Source: Verticillium longisporum (lineage: Eukaryota; Ascomycota; Sordariomycetes; Glomerellales; Plectosphaerellaceae). Taken from it: a stretch of 64,000 bases of DNA. Below the pieces are notes generated by a model, which made no database searches, had not been told where the DNA came from, and saw nothing but the letters and a program-made list of their open reading frames with translations. This document shows, piece by piece, positions 1 through 11,537 of the stretch (positions are counted from its first letter, which is position 1; every line of letters starts with the position of its first letter). Location: contig JAETXT010000011.1 of NCBI GenBank assembly GCA_019188255.1, positions 1 through 64,000 of the forward strand. The letters are read 5' to 3'. The position numbers were made by a program, and so were the translations under genes.

Positions 1-78
1 CCCTAACCCTAACCCTAACCCTAACCCTAACCCTAACCCTAACCCTAACCCTAACCCTAACCCTAACCCTAACCCTAA
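1..78. repeat. Telomere, (CCCTAA)13
   Basis: Thirteen uninterrupted copies of CCCTAA start at base 1. This is the C-rich strand expected at the left end of a chromosome, and TTAGGG is the usual telomeric repeat of filamentous ascomycetes. The array passes directly into coding sequence of a kelch gene with no subtelomeric spacer. Confidence 0.98.
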
Positions 79-1474
79 AACGTGGGCGTGTCATAATCAT
101 TATTCTCGCTGGAGTAGATATGACTCCAGCTCAGGTTTACTAGGTCGAAGACGCCAAGTCCGTTTGCCCATGGATCGACATCCTCATAGACAGCCTCCTA
201 GGAGCTGAGTCCAAGGTTAGCGCCGCCGATCACAACCATTTGCCGCCCACCTGCCCGGACGCACGCGTGGTCCGCGCGGGGCGAAGAAGAGGGATAATCG
301 ACCTTGGTCCAGTGGAACCCGGGAATAGTCAGCACGTACAGATCATCGTAAGCCTCTGACAGTTGGCTATTGAATCCGCCGTAGACAAATCTGTCAATGC
401 GTCAGCTAATGGCGCCGTGTTGACCTATGGGAGCGACACGTACATTTCTGTCGTTCCGTTGGTACCGTTGGCAGAGACGGTGCAGAAGTGGCTCCGGTTC
501 GAGGGTTGAGATCCCGTCGTCTCCTGCTTGAGCCACTCGTCTTTGTGTATGCTATATATGTGCACCTGGTCAAAGGCGACATATCTTTCGCCTTCCTTGT
601 ATACGGCCGTCTGACCCGTCTCGCCCCCAAGTACGATGACAATACCGCTCTCTGCGTAGTTGGCAAGGCACGTCGCGCTTCCATGATAGTATGTGTCATT
701 CTCGTTGAATCCATTTGTTGACGTAGACCATATGCCGGTCTCCAAGTCATACATTGATGTGGTTACCTTTGGAATCTTCGTAGTCCGAGGAACATCGACA
801 CTCGGATCAGTATCGACATTGACCCATCCTCCAATGAAAAAGGCTGTGTTGTTGCACACCACAGCGCCCGACCCGGCCGAACGCTGGGCTGTCGTACGTC
901 GACTCGTAGTATCCACGCGCTCCAAGTTCCATGACATGCCGCTCAGGGCGGGTTGCATGGTCCAGAGGTATTCGCTGCTGCTGTTCGCTTGTTCATTGAT
1001 CGAAACGCCACCCCAAGAGATCATTTTCCCGCCGTCCGAGCTCGTTAAAATGTCTGGGTAGTTGTTCCGCGGTGACCCTGTGTAATATAGTTGGTTAAAT
1101 GATATTGCGTCGTTCGACCAGGATGAGTTTGCTGGAATTTGTAGCATGTAAGGACCTGCTACATATCAGATTATGGGCATGCTAGCACAGGAGGGTGTCG
1201 CAAACTGGACTCGTTGGAGGTCGCTGTTCCGCTCTGGGTTACCAGAAGGCCACCATCGACATAGATGTAATCGCCCAATACAGCCGCTGGGTGAAAATGT
1301 CAGCCAATATACCTGGGTCGCCACTCAACGGTCGACTTTACCCCCAGTGGCTATGCGCCTCGAAAATCCACTGTCGTCAGGCGAAGGTCCCGTCGTGCTC
1401 TGGCCCTGGACCAACGCCCCTTTAGAGGAGAAGGCGGCAGTGAGCAGCAGAGATGACAATACTCGGGTATGCAT
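79..1474 (-). pseudogene. Secreted kelch-repeat protein, 3' end lost at the telomere
   Basis: The start at 1474 gives a signal peptide (M-HTRVLSSLLLTAAFSSKG). Four exons fit: 1474-1342, 1286-1206, 1155-444 and 390-198, with introns of 55, 50 and 53 nt that have GT donors and CAG acceptors. The spliced product reads AAVLGDYIYVDGG, then DLYVLTIPGFHW and VVIGGANLG, which are kelch beta-propeller blades of the kind found in large fungal secreted or membrane-anchored kelch proteins. An in-frame TAG at 198-200 ends the product, yet the same frame continues in kelch style (EDVDPWANGLGVFDL, then NDYDTP) until the first TTAGGG repeat supplies a second stop. The usual C-terminal membrane segment is absent. 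I infer a gene broken by loss of the chromosome end. The function of the intact protein is not known to me. Confidence 0.85.
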
Positions 1475-2867
1475 ATTCACCAAAAGCTGCGGACAGGACA
1501 GAGGGACAGACGATACGAGTTGCAGAAATTGAAAAGAGTTTGCGGGAGAAGGACGAAATCGACTGTATCCCGCGCGCTGACAAGACGAGTGGTACGTCAC
1601 GCAAAGCTAGAATCGGTTAACTGGAACACGGAACTTTTAGTCTGGGACCGTTATAATGACTATGCCAGATGCAGGCAAAAACAAGGAGCTGTCTCCACAA
1701 TCGTTAGACGGGCTCGACGCCATCTCCGGGATGTCGGACGTTTCTTGCTGTTAGCGCGACTGATGGGTTCTCGATACGATCTGGGGGCCGAGGTTTGGGC
1801 TGTTCAACTCGTGCCTGGCTTGAGTAATACAGCATGATACTTGACGCCTGAAGAATCGAAAAGTATATAAAAGAAACTGTTGTGCTTGTATACGATCATA
1901 GGATGAGGCAGGGAAAGCTACCTGTTTCGTGCCCTATGAACTCGCAAATGCTACTCATAGGTGGTAAGCAACCTTTAACTGACGTGATCATTAGTCCCTT
2001 CTCTTCGTGTTTGAATTTAGACACGGTCGGAAGACGTCTCCTCATCGATATGAAATCACAGGGCAATTTCTACAGGCTATAGCGGCTCCAGTCCTAGAGT
2101 CGAACCAAGATTCTACATGTGTTCTGCTGGCGAGGCTCGCACGGGAGTTCTTGATGACGAAGCAAGCTAGATCTGAGGACATCCTTTAATTCGTACATGT
2201 GGAGGGATTCGAGAGTATATCGATGACCAGTACGAAAAACGATACGCAGCACTGTCCTCGGCGACCCAGCATTAAGATCACGGCCATGCCGGGGGAGCAT
2301 GTTCCGCCCGGGCCGGCGTCTGTGACCAGCACTATCTTTCACGCCGTACCGCCTACGAACGGGTGAAAGCTTGAGCTAGGCCATGATGTCTCGTAAGAGT
2401 CGTTGTTGAAGCCTAAAGACGCGCCCGAAGAAACTTTTCCTACAGCTCCCCATCTTAAGTCAGGCCACAGGATATACATCACGGGCGACACGTTGTGCCT
2501 CGACGAACTCAAGGCCACCCCACGATGACTTCAAGGCCACAAAGTTGACTTCACAGTCGTACACCTCGGAGGAACCATCACCCCAGGCCACAATATCCTT
2601 ATCCTGACGGTGAGGACGGATGCCGAGCATGGCATGGCATAGATTTGTCGTGCGCAAGTACAACTTGGAGGTAATACTGGTCCTCAAAGGCTAAACAGGT
2701 GATACGGCTCACGATAGGGCGGATGGACGTGTCAAGTCATGCACACCAAGCACAAGATCTCGAAGAAAAGTACCTGTCAATATGTGCTACGCCACTCCGA
2801 TTATTTGCGATGCTGCTGCTCATACTGATGCTCTTGAAATGCGCCATGCTGATCCACTGCGACTCGA
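1475..2867. other. Subtelomeric spacer, no gene recognised
   Basis: Short open frames occur on both strands but none shows codon continuity, introns or a recognisable domain. A minus-strand stretch at about 2460-2690 reads like protein (AWGDGSSEVYDCEVNF) but has no good start or partner exon and may be a relic. Confidence 0.5.
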
Positions 2868-5732
2868 TCATCTTCCACCCCGCCGTTGGCCTGTGCCATC
2901 AGCAAATCGAATGCCCCTCTTGACGGGTGGCACACGTGGGTCTCCTTCATCATCACTGTCGTCGCCCGCAGTTGTTCCCAGTGCTGCCAGCCTGCGCTTA
3001 CGCTCGGCCGGGGTCTCCTGCTCGCCGTCCGCGTCATCCAAGATCTTGACAGGTCGGAGCGGCTCGTCCGTCACGGCAGCCTCGCGTCGTTTCTCACTGC
3101 CGGTGCTGCTACTGGCCTCACCGGAAGATTCGCCCGCTTCTTCAGACAATTGCGGCTGCTGCTGCCGCCGCTCAGGTTGCTTCTCGCCCCAGCCAGACGC
3201 GTTGCCGGTCTGCTTAGCCAACGTCTTGACGGCGGGTGGCGCCGATGACTGTTCGACGACATCGTGGCGAGTTTTGGGGTCAAGTTTACGCATCTCCTTG
3301 ATAAAGTCGTCCTTGGTCATGCGCTACCAGCCCCGCCAATGGTGAAGCGAACCTGCTTGTCTTCTGCAAGCTCTTGGGCGGCAGCCTTGTTGCCGCTGGC
3401 ACCTCCGAAAAGCCAGCCCTTCTTAAAGAGTCCCTCCGCCGGCGCGCTCGGCTCGCCCTCCGCCCCTGGCGTTACAGGGGCTTTGTCGGACGATCCACCG
3501 AGACCAAGGTATCTCTGGCATTGCTGAAGTAGGTCGGGGCCGTCTTTTTGCTTGTCCGTGGGCAGTTCATACGTCTTGATGACCTCGCCAGCTTCGTCTT
3601 CAATGACAATCTGCGAATGATTAGAATGCTATCACGAATACAGCATGAAGAGAGCTTTACTCACAGTGTTGCCAAACTGGTACGCTCGGGCGGGTGCGTG
3701 TTTCGGGTCGCTCTTGACTTTGCGCTTCTCCATCTCATCCCTGTAGACTCCGCTGACGGTCTGCTTGAAGTTGGTCCAGTTAACAATGGACCCTGACCTC
3801 TGTACTGGTGCTGGCCTGGCTGCTGCCTCGGCATCGTCGGATACAGCCTTGCCCCTGCTGTTACTGGGCTCCAGGGCGAGAACGTCACCATCACGGTTCT
3901 CCACCACAATGTGACTGCCCTCTTCGTAAATGTTGATTTGCTCGTCCTCCTCCTGGGGCGATTCCTGGCGGCTTGAGCTGTGCTCCATCTTCTCATCGTA
4001 TCGATCGGCGTCGCCTTCGACCAGCGTCTGCGGAGTGCTGTCTGTTGTAGAGTCCTTGCCGTGTAGGTGCTAGGCTCCGTGGATGACTGCCGTGTCGAGG
4101 GGAAGATGGCCGATTGCGACACGGGTCCGCCAGGTCCAACGCCGTAGTCACGCGACTTTCTCCGTCGGCGGGGGGCAGGGGATGATCGCCTACCCTGCTT
4201 GACGTCCTCGCCGTCCTACTCTCGACGCAAGAACTGCCCGGTGACACCGACGGGGGGCAGAGTGCCGGGGGGAAGTCGGGCATCTTGAGTTCATCCTCCT
4301 CAGAAACGGAGCGCGCCTGGGACCTCGACTGCGAGGAGATGCGAGGCAGGCGGTTCATCCACGTCGGGCCGTCTTCGGGAGAGGTTGTGTACGACATTGT
4401 CAGACTCAACGTATTGATGCGCTTGCCAAGGGTAAAGACGGCAATAGAAGAGCCGTGAATGATGATGGAAGTAATGACGAGGAACGTTGTAATGGGCCAA
4501 ATCAAGGCAACCACGGTGTAATGTGGAATGTCGGTCGGAGGAGTGTCGCTCAGTGGCACAGCCGTCTCGTAGGCAAGCTCGGCACGCGCAAGAATGGCGA
4601 TGAAGATGGCGCCGACGCCAATGGGACCAAAGTGACCAGCAAACAAAGCCTCTCGCCACGTCTTGATGTCCGGTATGAAAGGCTTGAGCGCAAGCATGAT
4701 GGGGATGCGGCGAAAGAAGATAACGAGAATCGCCAGAACGACCAGACGCCAGGCAGTCAGTCCGCCGGCAATGTTGTTGTACTGTTCCCAAGGGATAATG
4801 GTTCCGAGAAAGACAAAATACGCCAGGTTGATCAAAAGATCGATAACGTTCGAGACGTGAGACTCTTCCGTCTTGGCGTGGAACCAGCCGTCGTTCGAAA
4901 AGCCGACACCGGCGGCGAAGCCTACGAGCAAATCATCCATGCCTAACATACTGCCGGCACCGGCGCAGAAGAGGGCGAGGACAAAGTAGAAGACAAGGAA
5001 GCTCTCGCGATCGATGAGGTCGCGCTTCTCGGCCACTCGAATGGCGTGCCTCGCAATGTAACCGACGGTGAATCCAAAGATGGCGCCAAAGATGCACTCG
5101 TACAAGATTGTATACACAAACCAGTGGTAGGTGGTCTTCCTTGCGTCCATGTGCTCCTGGATCAGGTAGATACCGAGGTACACAAAGGGAAAGGCCATGC
5201 CGTCGTTACAGCCCGACTCGGCAGACAGCAAGTCTCGAAGATGCTTTGGCACTCGCTTGGCGAACTTGCCCTTGCCAACAACGGACGAGGCGAGGACGGG
5301 GTCTGTGGCGGTGACACAGGCGGCGACAACCAGACTGTCGAGCCAGCTGATGGCGGGGACAGCCCACCAGACAAAGAGGCTCACGACAAGCCAGCCAAAT
5401 GTCATGACGGGAAGGAGGAGCAGGATGACGGACCTCCAGTGTTTTTCCATGTAAAACTTAGGCAGCTCTACGCCGACGGCGAAACATTGGACAACGAGGA
5501 CGATTCGGGAGAACTCGAGGGTGATCAGGTCGACATTACCCCAGCTCTTTGGGTCGATCAAGTTTGCGGCATGTGGTCCAAAGATGATGCCACAAAGCGT
5601 GGCAACGGTGGCTTCTCCGATGTACATGCGCTCCTTAATGAAAGAGGAGCAGAGCATGAATATCGAGGTGAAGCCACCAAGGATGATGTATACCAGGTGG
5701 GCACTGGTGATCGAGAGGTGGTCCCACGCCAT
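2868..5732 (-). CDS. nha1: Plasma-membrane Na+(K+)/H+ antiporter, Nha1/Sod2 family
   Basis: This CPA1-type exchanger expels Na+ and K+ in return for protons at the plasma membrane. The start MAWDHLSIT is the usual one for the family. About 430 residues of hydrophobic transporter core follow, including the ion-binding neighbourhood ESGCNDG and the stretch TATDPVLASSVVGKG. A long hydrophilic tail contains the conserved VGVTGQFLRRE, INIYEEGSHIVVEN and AYQFGNT blocks. One intron (3611-3664) follows AYQFGNT. Three single missing bases must be supplied to keep the tail in frame: one in the C run near 4270, one at about 4060-4085 and one near 3320. A TAG (4216-4218) also interrupts FLRRE/DGEDV. Read literally, the product is a 579-residue protein with a wrong tail ending at 3993. 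Corrected, it is about 937 aa, near the family's usual length. Confidence 0.93.
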
Positions 5733-7549
5733 CGTGCTTATTGGTTCGGGGTTTCTTCGCGCGAGTCTTCTTCGGAGTGGTCGCTCAGCCGGAGCATGCG
5801 ATACTGTCGAGGCTGGTGACGATGCAGCCCAGGACGGGAAGGCAGATGATGCCCCAATCGATATTCTGGGTGGGAATCAGGATGCTGGATCCAGACATTC
5901 AGACAGCAGGTGGGCGACGCTGCTTCTCGTGGGGGTTGTCGAAGCGATAAGAGTGGTAGAGACAGCCCCAGTTGCCGTTTGGTGCTCTCGGCGGTCAGTA
6001 TGATGCGCACTGTTGGGAATTTGCGATCAGGGCATCGAGATGACGAGCCATTGAATGGTGGTGACGAGAAACAAAACAAGCACAAGAGAAGAAAAGTCGC
6101 TTGCAGCAAGTCGTCCTGAAATGACGGCGCGGCGACACCGGCTAGCGCTGGCGGTGGTGGGGTCAATCGGGGGCAACATTGCGAAAACGAGGAAGGCCTG
6201 GCGCAGGGTACCTAGGTGGGTGCATGGGGGCGTGGGCGTGCGCCTTGAAAGTTGAGCGTGGTCCTCGGGCTTTTGGCGTCGTACCTCCAAGGCACGCGGA
6301 GACAGGTTCGCGTACTTCCAAGGACGTCTGCTGCTCGAGGCCCCTGGGCCTTTTTCATGTTCATCACAGTCAAGGCGCCGCGCGGCAGGGCATTCTGGCG
6401 AATGCTCTTTGGCCCGAGTTGGCTCCCCGAGGCAGTGTCCGCAACATTCCGCAATCGGTGGGGGAGAATGCGTCTCAACGGGCGCTCACCACTTTCTATC
6501 CAGTCTTCAGACCAAGTACCTCAGGTGCCTGGCCGCCTGGAGGCACCACGCAGTGGCAACCCTCCTGATGACATCAGCCCTGGACTGGTCATGCTGTACG
6601 ATGACCCTGGACCCAGACCTAGTCCGGCTAGCCCACTAACTTACCTTAAACCTCACTATTGCAAAATAAACACGCATCAGGCCCCTGTCTACAATACCTG
6701 CTTTTCGGCATCGGACACAAACTTAAATCTGGTGTTTTCTCACTCACTGGCAGATGGTCTGCCTGACTGCAGACGTTGGCATCGATGTCGCCCAAATCCT
6801 GACACGGATAAGAGGGACCCTGACAAGCATTGGCAAAAGCTTGAGTGCAAGCTTTTCATCGAGACCATTGGTCTCTCCACAGCCAAGCCGGCGTCTCAAC
6901 TCTGGGCGCCAAGACGGCATTGCATCCGTTTTTTGTATTCTGCCAAGGGAGGCCTAACGCATGTCAAAGGTTTGGATCATCATTTTCATCAAGAGGCCCA
7001 AAGTGCAGTAACAGTGCCGGTCAATGATGGCGCGAGGCCAATTGGCGCTATATACTTTCACAGATCCGACACATTGACCCCCCCTTCCCACGGCTCTGCA
7101 AAATACAAAAGTGCAGATACGTATGCAAAGGGCTCGGTCCGCGGGAGTTGTGAGGCGTGACAAGAATGGCCTGTATCTAAGGTCACACGACGGAAACGAA
7201 AGAGAGCAACAACTTCAAATGCCCTCCTTTCGATGCAATCCAGTGCAACGAACGATACTTCTTTCCCTCCCGGTGCTGTTTTGGTATCATGTTCAAACTG
7301 GAATCCAAATGGGTGCGAATGAGGACAAAGGCGAAGAAAGGGAGAAGCTGGCATAAGGCCAATGTGGTACAGCCGTGAGTGCCAAGGGGGCACGCTCGGC
7401 CCTGCCAAGCGGGGAAAGTCGTCAAGTGGCGTAAAGGTTATCTCGGGCTGGTGAAGCTCTTGTCGACAAAGAAAAGAGGCCGATGAGGCAGGATATGTAG
7501 GTATTACGAAGGAGAGGGTAGAGTTGTGTGCGGGAGGAATTCGAGGTCA
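5733..7549. other. Intergenic spacer, nha1 upstream region
   Basis: This holds the promoter and 5' UTR of nha1 and the 3' region of the ADF-H gene. A 302-codon open frame on the plus strand (6252-7160) has no domain and random-looking composition, so it is not called as a gene. Confidence 0.6.
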
Positions 7550-10500
7550 TCACTGACCAAATGCGGCATGCGTTTGATGCGCTTCTTGAAGAGCTGACGC
7601 ATGTCAGTGCACGATTTGATTTGGTACAGGGAGTTTGACTTACTGTGCAGGACGCTGAGCTGACCCGCACGACCTTCGCACGCGATCTGCAGGCTCGTTC
7701 CGGCGACAAAGTCGAGGCCCACGCTGTGCGGCACCTCCTCATTCTCGACATCTGGGGTGTAGGGGTTGCGGAAGTCTCTGAGGTGGTACCTCTTAACACC
7801 GACCCCGCCAGTCTTGCCCTTGTGCATTGAAGGAGCAGTTGTGGCGCTAAGAAGGAGGAATCCCTGTGAGTCAGACACAAGGTGCGGCGTTTCCAGAGCA
7901 GATTGTCGGGAAACTGGACGTTCACGTCGCCCATGTAGGCCAAGACTGAGGTCTGTTGCAGGCTGCTCTCACGAGTGTCACCACGGGCTGCCATCGTGGC
8001 GGCTAGAGATTCTTCTTGAACGGTGGGGTGAGAACATAGTGGGTGACAGGGCCGTGCCGCGGCTGGCACTGAGCGACGACGACAGGCGGCGCATGAACCT
8101 ACCAGCGCGACTCTTCTTCTTGTCGCTGCTCATTGACTTGCTCATCGCCAGAACCGCTCGTTTCCGTGAACATGGAGGGCGACATGGCGCCGGCGGCTGC
8201 GTCTTTGCTGATGGAGGAGCGTCGACTGCTGATCGACAAGCGACGTGGGAACCCACTGTTGTGGTGTGTCGACGGAGGTCGCGAAGAGGGTGAGCGCCCA
8301 GGGCTGAGCGGAGTGGACCCGCTCGTAAGGACGTCGCTGGTGGCAGTGGACAAGGACTTACGGCGCTCCTTGATGAAGTCTTTGACGATGCTGAGGGAAG
8401 AACGGCGCGGCGTTGCGTCCTCATCATCATCCTGTGCCTGCGACATGCGCTTCTCTCGCGATGCCCTTCGTTCCTGAATCGTCTCGCGGGGAATGGATGC
8501 GGACACCAACTCGGCCCTCTGGTGGTTTACCTCGAGGGGAGATATCTTGAAGTCCAAACGATTGAACTCAGCCGGATCTTTCGGGGGCTCGAGCGAAGCA
8601 GTAGCTTGGCTAGGGTCTCGCATGCGTGCGGTCACGGAAACGGACTCTGGACGGCCACGCGGCATCGAATCTGGCGAGGGAATGATGGGTCCTTCAAACA
8701 TGGACAGCCTGCTGGCGACGGACGTCGACCTTTCACGTCGGACCCTCATTTCTGGAGATGCGTCTCGCGACTCTGAGACGGCCGTGCTGGGAGGGCTACC
8801 CCTCTGCTGACGGGTCAGAGAGGTGGCACGATCAACGACAGAGGGAGACCTAGAAGGCTCTCGCGTGCTGTTTTTACGAACGGAGAAGAACTGTGCTGAG
8901 GGTGCGTTGACGCGGGACGAAGCTTCGCTGTTGGCAGAGGAGCCTGAAAGCTGCTCAAGAGCCTTGATACGTTGCGAGATCTTCGAACCCATTTTGCCGG
9001 TCTTGGGGGCGAGGTGTTGGTTGCCCGACTGCTGCTGGGTGATCTTATGTAAATAGGCCGCGCCAGACGAGAAAGACCGAGCCGAGCTCTGCGAAACGTC
9101 GGTTGGAGTGAGGAGATTTCCACGAACGGGATTCGAAGTCGTTCGTACAACACTGCGCGGACTGCCCTTCGTGCTACTAGCGTTGCCCGCGATGGTAGCA
9201 TGCCTCTGTGGACTGGGAAATACCGGGGTGATGGGCGATTTTGAGACAGACATGGGCTGTGCTTGTTCGACTGTAGCTGACTGAGTTCGTTCATCAAGGA
9301 TTCGTCATCGGAGAGATGAACCTCCGACTGAACCTCTGGTGTGTCGAGATCTGTGCGGATGGGCTCGATGGTCTTACGCTTGGAGTGGCGTTTCCTCCCT
9401 GAAGTCGCTTCAACGTCTGCCTTTGGTTTTGTCGATAGCGAGTGCGCGGGAGGGACATCGTCAGAGGGGGGTACGATGGTAGGGACCTCGGGTGCAGGCG
9501 ATCTCGGGCTGCTGTGCTCGCGGCTGGAGAAGCGTGACGTTGGAATGGCAAGGCTTGGTGATTGAGGGGATGTCGGGGTTTTTGGTGGTGCTTCGGATTC
9601 CCCAGATGAGGTCAGCCTGGCAAGCGGCGCGGCGACATGACTTGAAAACTTGGAGATCGGCGGCGTCAGGGGCGTTTCCGAGTCTCGCTCAATTGATACA
9701 TCTTCGGAACCTTCTTTAGCATGACTTCTTTCTGGAGTGCTCTGCTCCTCCGCCGGTCTCGAATGCGCGCTGGGCATGGGAGTCATCTCAATCGGTGCGG
9801 TAGCAATGTCCGCAGTTACAGTGACGACGGCGTCTTCCGCAGGAACAACAGCGACTTCTGAGCTCGGGTTGTCCACGTCCTCGTCAGCTGCGCCGCCCAA
9901 ATGGATACTGTCGGCTTCATCAGCATCCTTTCCCGCCTGAGATTCTCGAACAGTTTCATCAGTGGACTCGGACAGCGAAGAGGCTTTGGTCGACTGTTCA
10001 GGTTCAGAAGAAGTAACGAGCGGAGAGGTGGGCCGCGAGTCACTGCGCGTTGACTCGGATGGGTCCGTCTGCGTGGAAATAGCTGAGGCGTCGCCGGCGA
10101 GGCCGGGTTCGAGAACGACCGTAGACAGCTGATGTTCCGCTCGCTCGGGTGTTGTCGGGGTCTCGTCGGCGGTCGCTTCGTCGACGGCATGGGGAATTTC
10201 TTCCACTGGACTGTCGAGCACGGGAACCGCCGTAGGCTGCAGGGTCATTTGTTTCCGCTTCTCACGCATCTGCATAGCCTTCATGAGCCGTGCCTTCTCG
10301 GGTGTCATGGTCTGCTTGACCGAAGTGGAGAAGGTGGACAGAACGGGAGACTTCATTGAGACGCCAGAGCTTGTCACGGGGCGGCCAGAACTCGTAGGTG
10401 GGCGCATCAGTTCGTGGTTTAACGTTGGTGACGTTTCGGGTAGTGGGATCGATGCTGCAGTTGCGACTTCGGCAAGCTCGCCCTCGTGCTCAACAAGATC

Positions 10501-11537
10501 ATGTTCATTATTGTCTGTCATTTTCTTGCGCTTTCCGTCTTTAGAGTAGGAGCGGGACTTGAAGCCTGCAGGCATTTGCGAAACAGGTCGGAAGGTGCCT
10601 GCCGTTTTGGGGCGGCTACTGACATCGAGCGACGGCCGTGGACCGAGCTTGACCTTGGGCTTTCCGTAGGGGTAGGAGGAATAGCCGTATAGGTCAGGGC
10701 GCGCCGTTTGGGTCGACATCCGCCTTTCGCTGTCGTCGGTCGGTGACGTTGGCCGCGCAGCGCCGACAAAGTCTGGTGGTTCAGACGACGGAGAGAATTC
10801 CCTTTCTTCGGGAGACGACGCCAAATCAGCGTTCAAGGTGACCGGAGGCACAGGTGCAGGTGTTTTGGGCGTTGTCGACGCGTCTGATGGGTCATCCTCG
10901 TTGAGTCCCGTGTTATCCTCGTGAACCACCGATTGTCTCTTGCTGGCTCTCTGTTCTTCCTCCTCCTCCTCAGCAATCTCCATTAAACGTCGCCTTCTGA
11001 GAGAACTGGTAGAAGACGAGATGGAACCCGAGGCGGCATGCAGAGAGCAAGCAGCCGACAGCTTTGTGTCCTTTAATTCTTTGGCGGTCGAGATCGAGAA
11101 GGTAGTGTTGTAAGGCGCGAACCTCTCGCAGACGGCATTGAGGTGGACGGTCACTCGAGCTGCAAAAACACCATCAGTCGTGATCCCTGAAGAAGGGAGG
11201 GGAGGGGCCGTCATAGCTACCTTGTATGAGCCGGGATGTGTCTTCAGGCAAGTACTTGATGATGACATTCCGTCGGCGGTATCGCAGAAAGCCGAACAGG
11301 GGCGAGTTCTCCTCAAACTGAGCAATATTGTTTCGCATCTCAACTATGCCACCGTTGCCGCGACTGAGGACGGCGACTTCATCTCGACTGGCATATTTGA
11401 GGAGGAACCTATGAAGCTTCTTAGCCAGGGATTCCAACCATGTCGATATCACGAGAACCATACCATCCTCCTGGCTCGGCCGCAGCAGCTTCGTGTGCCT
11501 CCTTGATCAGGCCTCCGTCAAGCCCGTTCAACGACAT
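7550..11537 (-). CDS. ADF-H (coactosin-like) plus PH-like domain protein, actin-associated
   Basis: The spliced N-terminus MSLNGLDGGLIKEAHEAAAA is followed by a cofilin/coactosin-type actin-depolymerising-factor homology domain (about residues 5-130; FLLKYASRDEVAV, FGFLRYRRRNVIIKYLPED). After it come an acidic helix (MEIAEEEEEEQR) and about 850 residues of low-complexity Ser/Pro/Thr linker. A C-terminal PH-like fold (MGDVNVQFPDNLLWKRR to LQIACEGRAGQLSVLH) ends TLQEAHQTHAAFGQ. Introns are 11409-11463, 11160-11220 and 7594-7643. The frame breaks at about 9276 (one base missing after LMNEL), about 8150, about 8020 (C run) and about 7886 (one base missing before VSDSQGF). Corrected length is about 1,274 aa. 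ADF-H domains bind actin; what this fungal two-domain protein does is not known to me, and a role in cortical actin is inference. Confidence 0.88.

Noticed and set aside
2040..2115. Possible tRNA (GGTTCGACTCT B-box-like sequence on the minus strand)
   Set aside because: No matching T-stem, A box or acceptor stem could be folded.
2460..2687. Protein-like minus-strand fragment near the telomere
   Set aside because: No ATG-led exon or partner exons found; could be a relic but cannot be assigned.
6252..7160. 302-codon open frame upstream of nha1
   Set aside because: No domain, no codon-bias signal I can see, and it spans a promoter region; likely chance.
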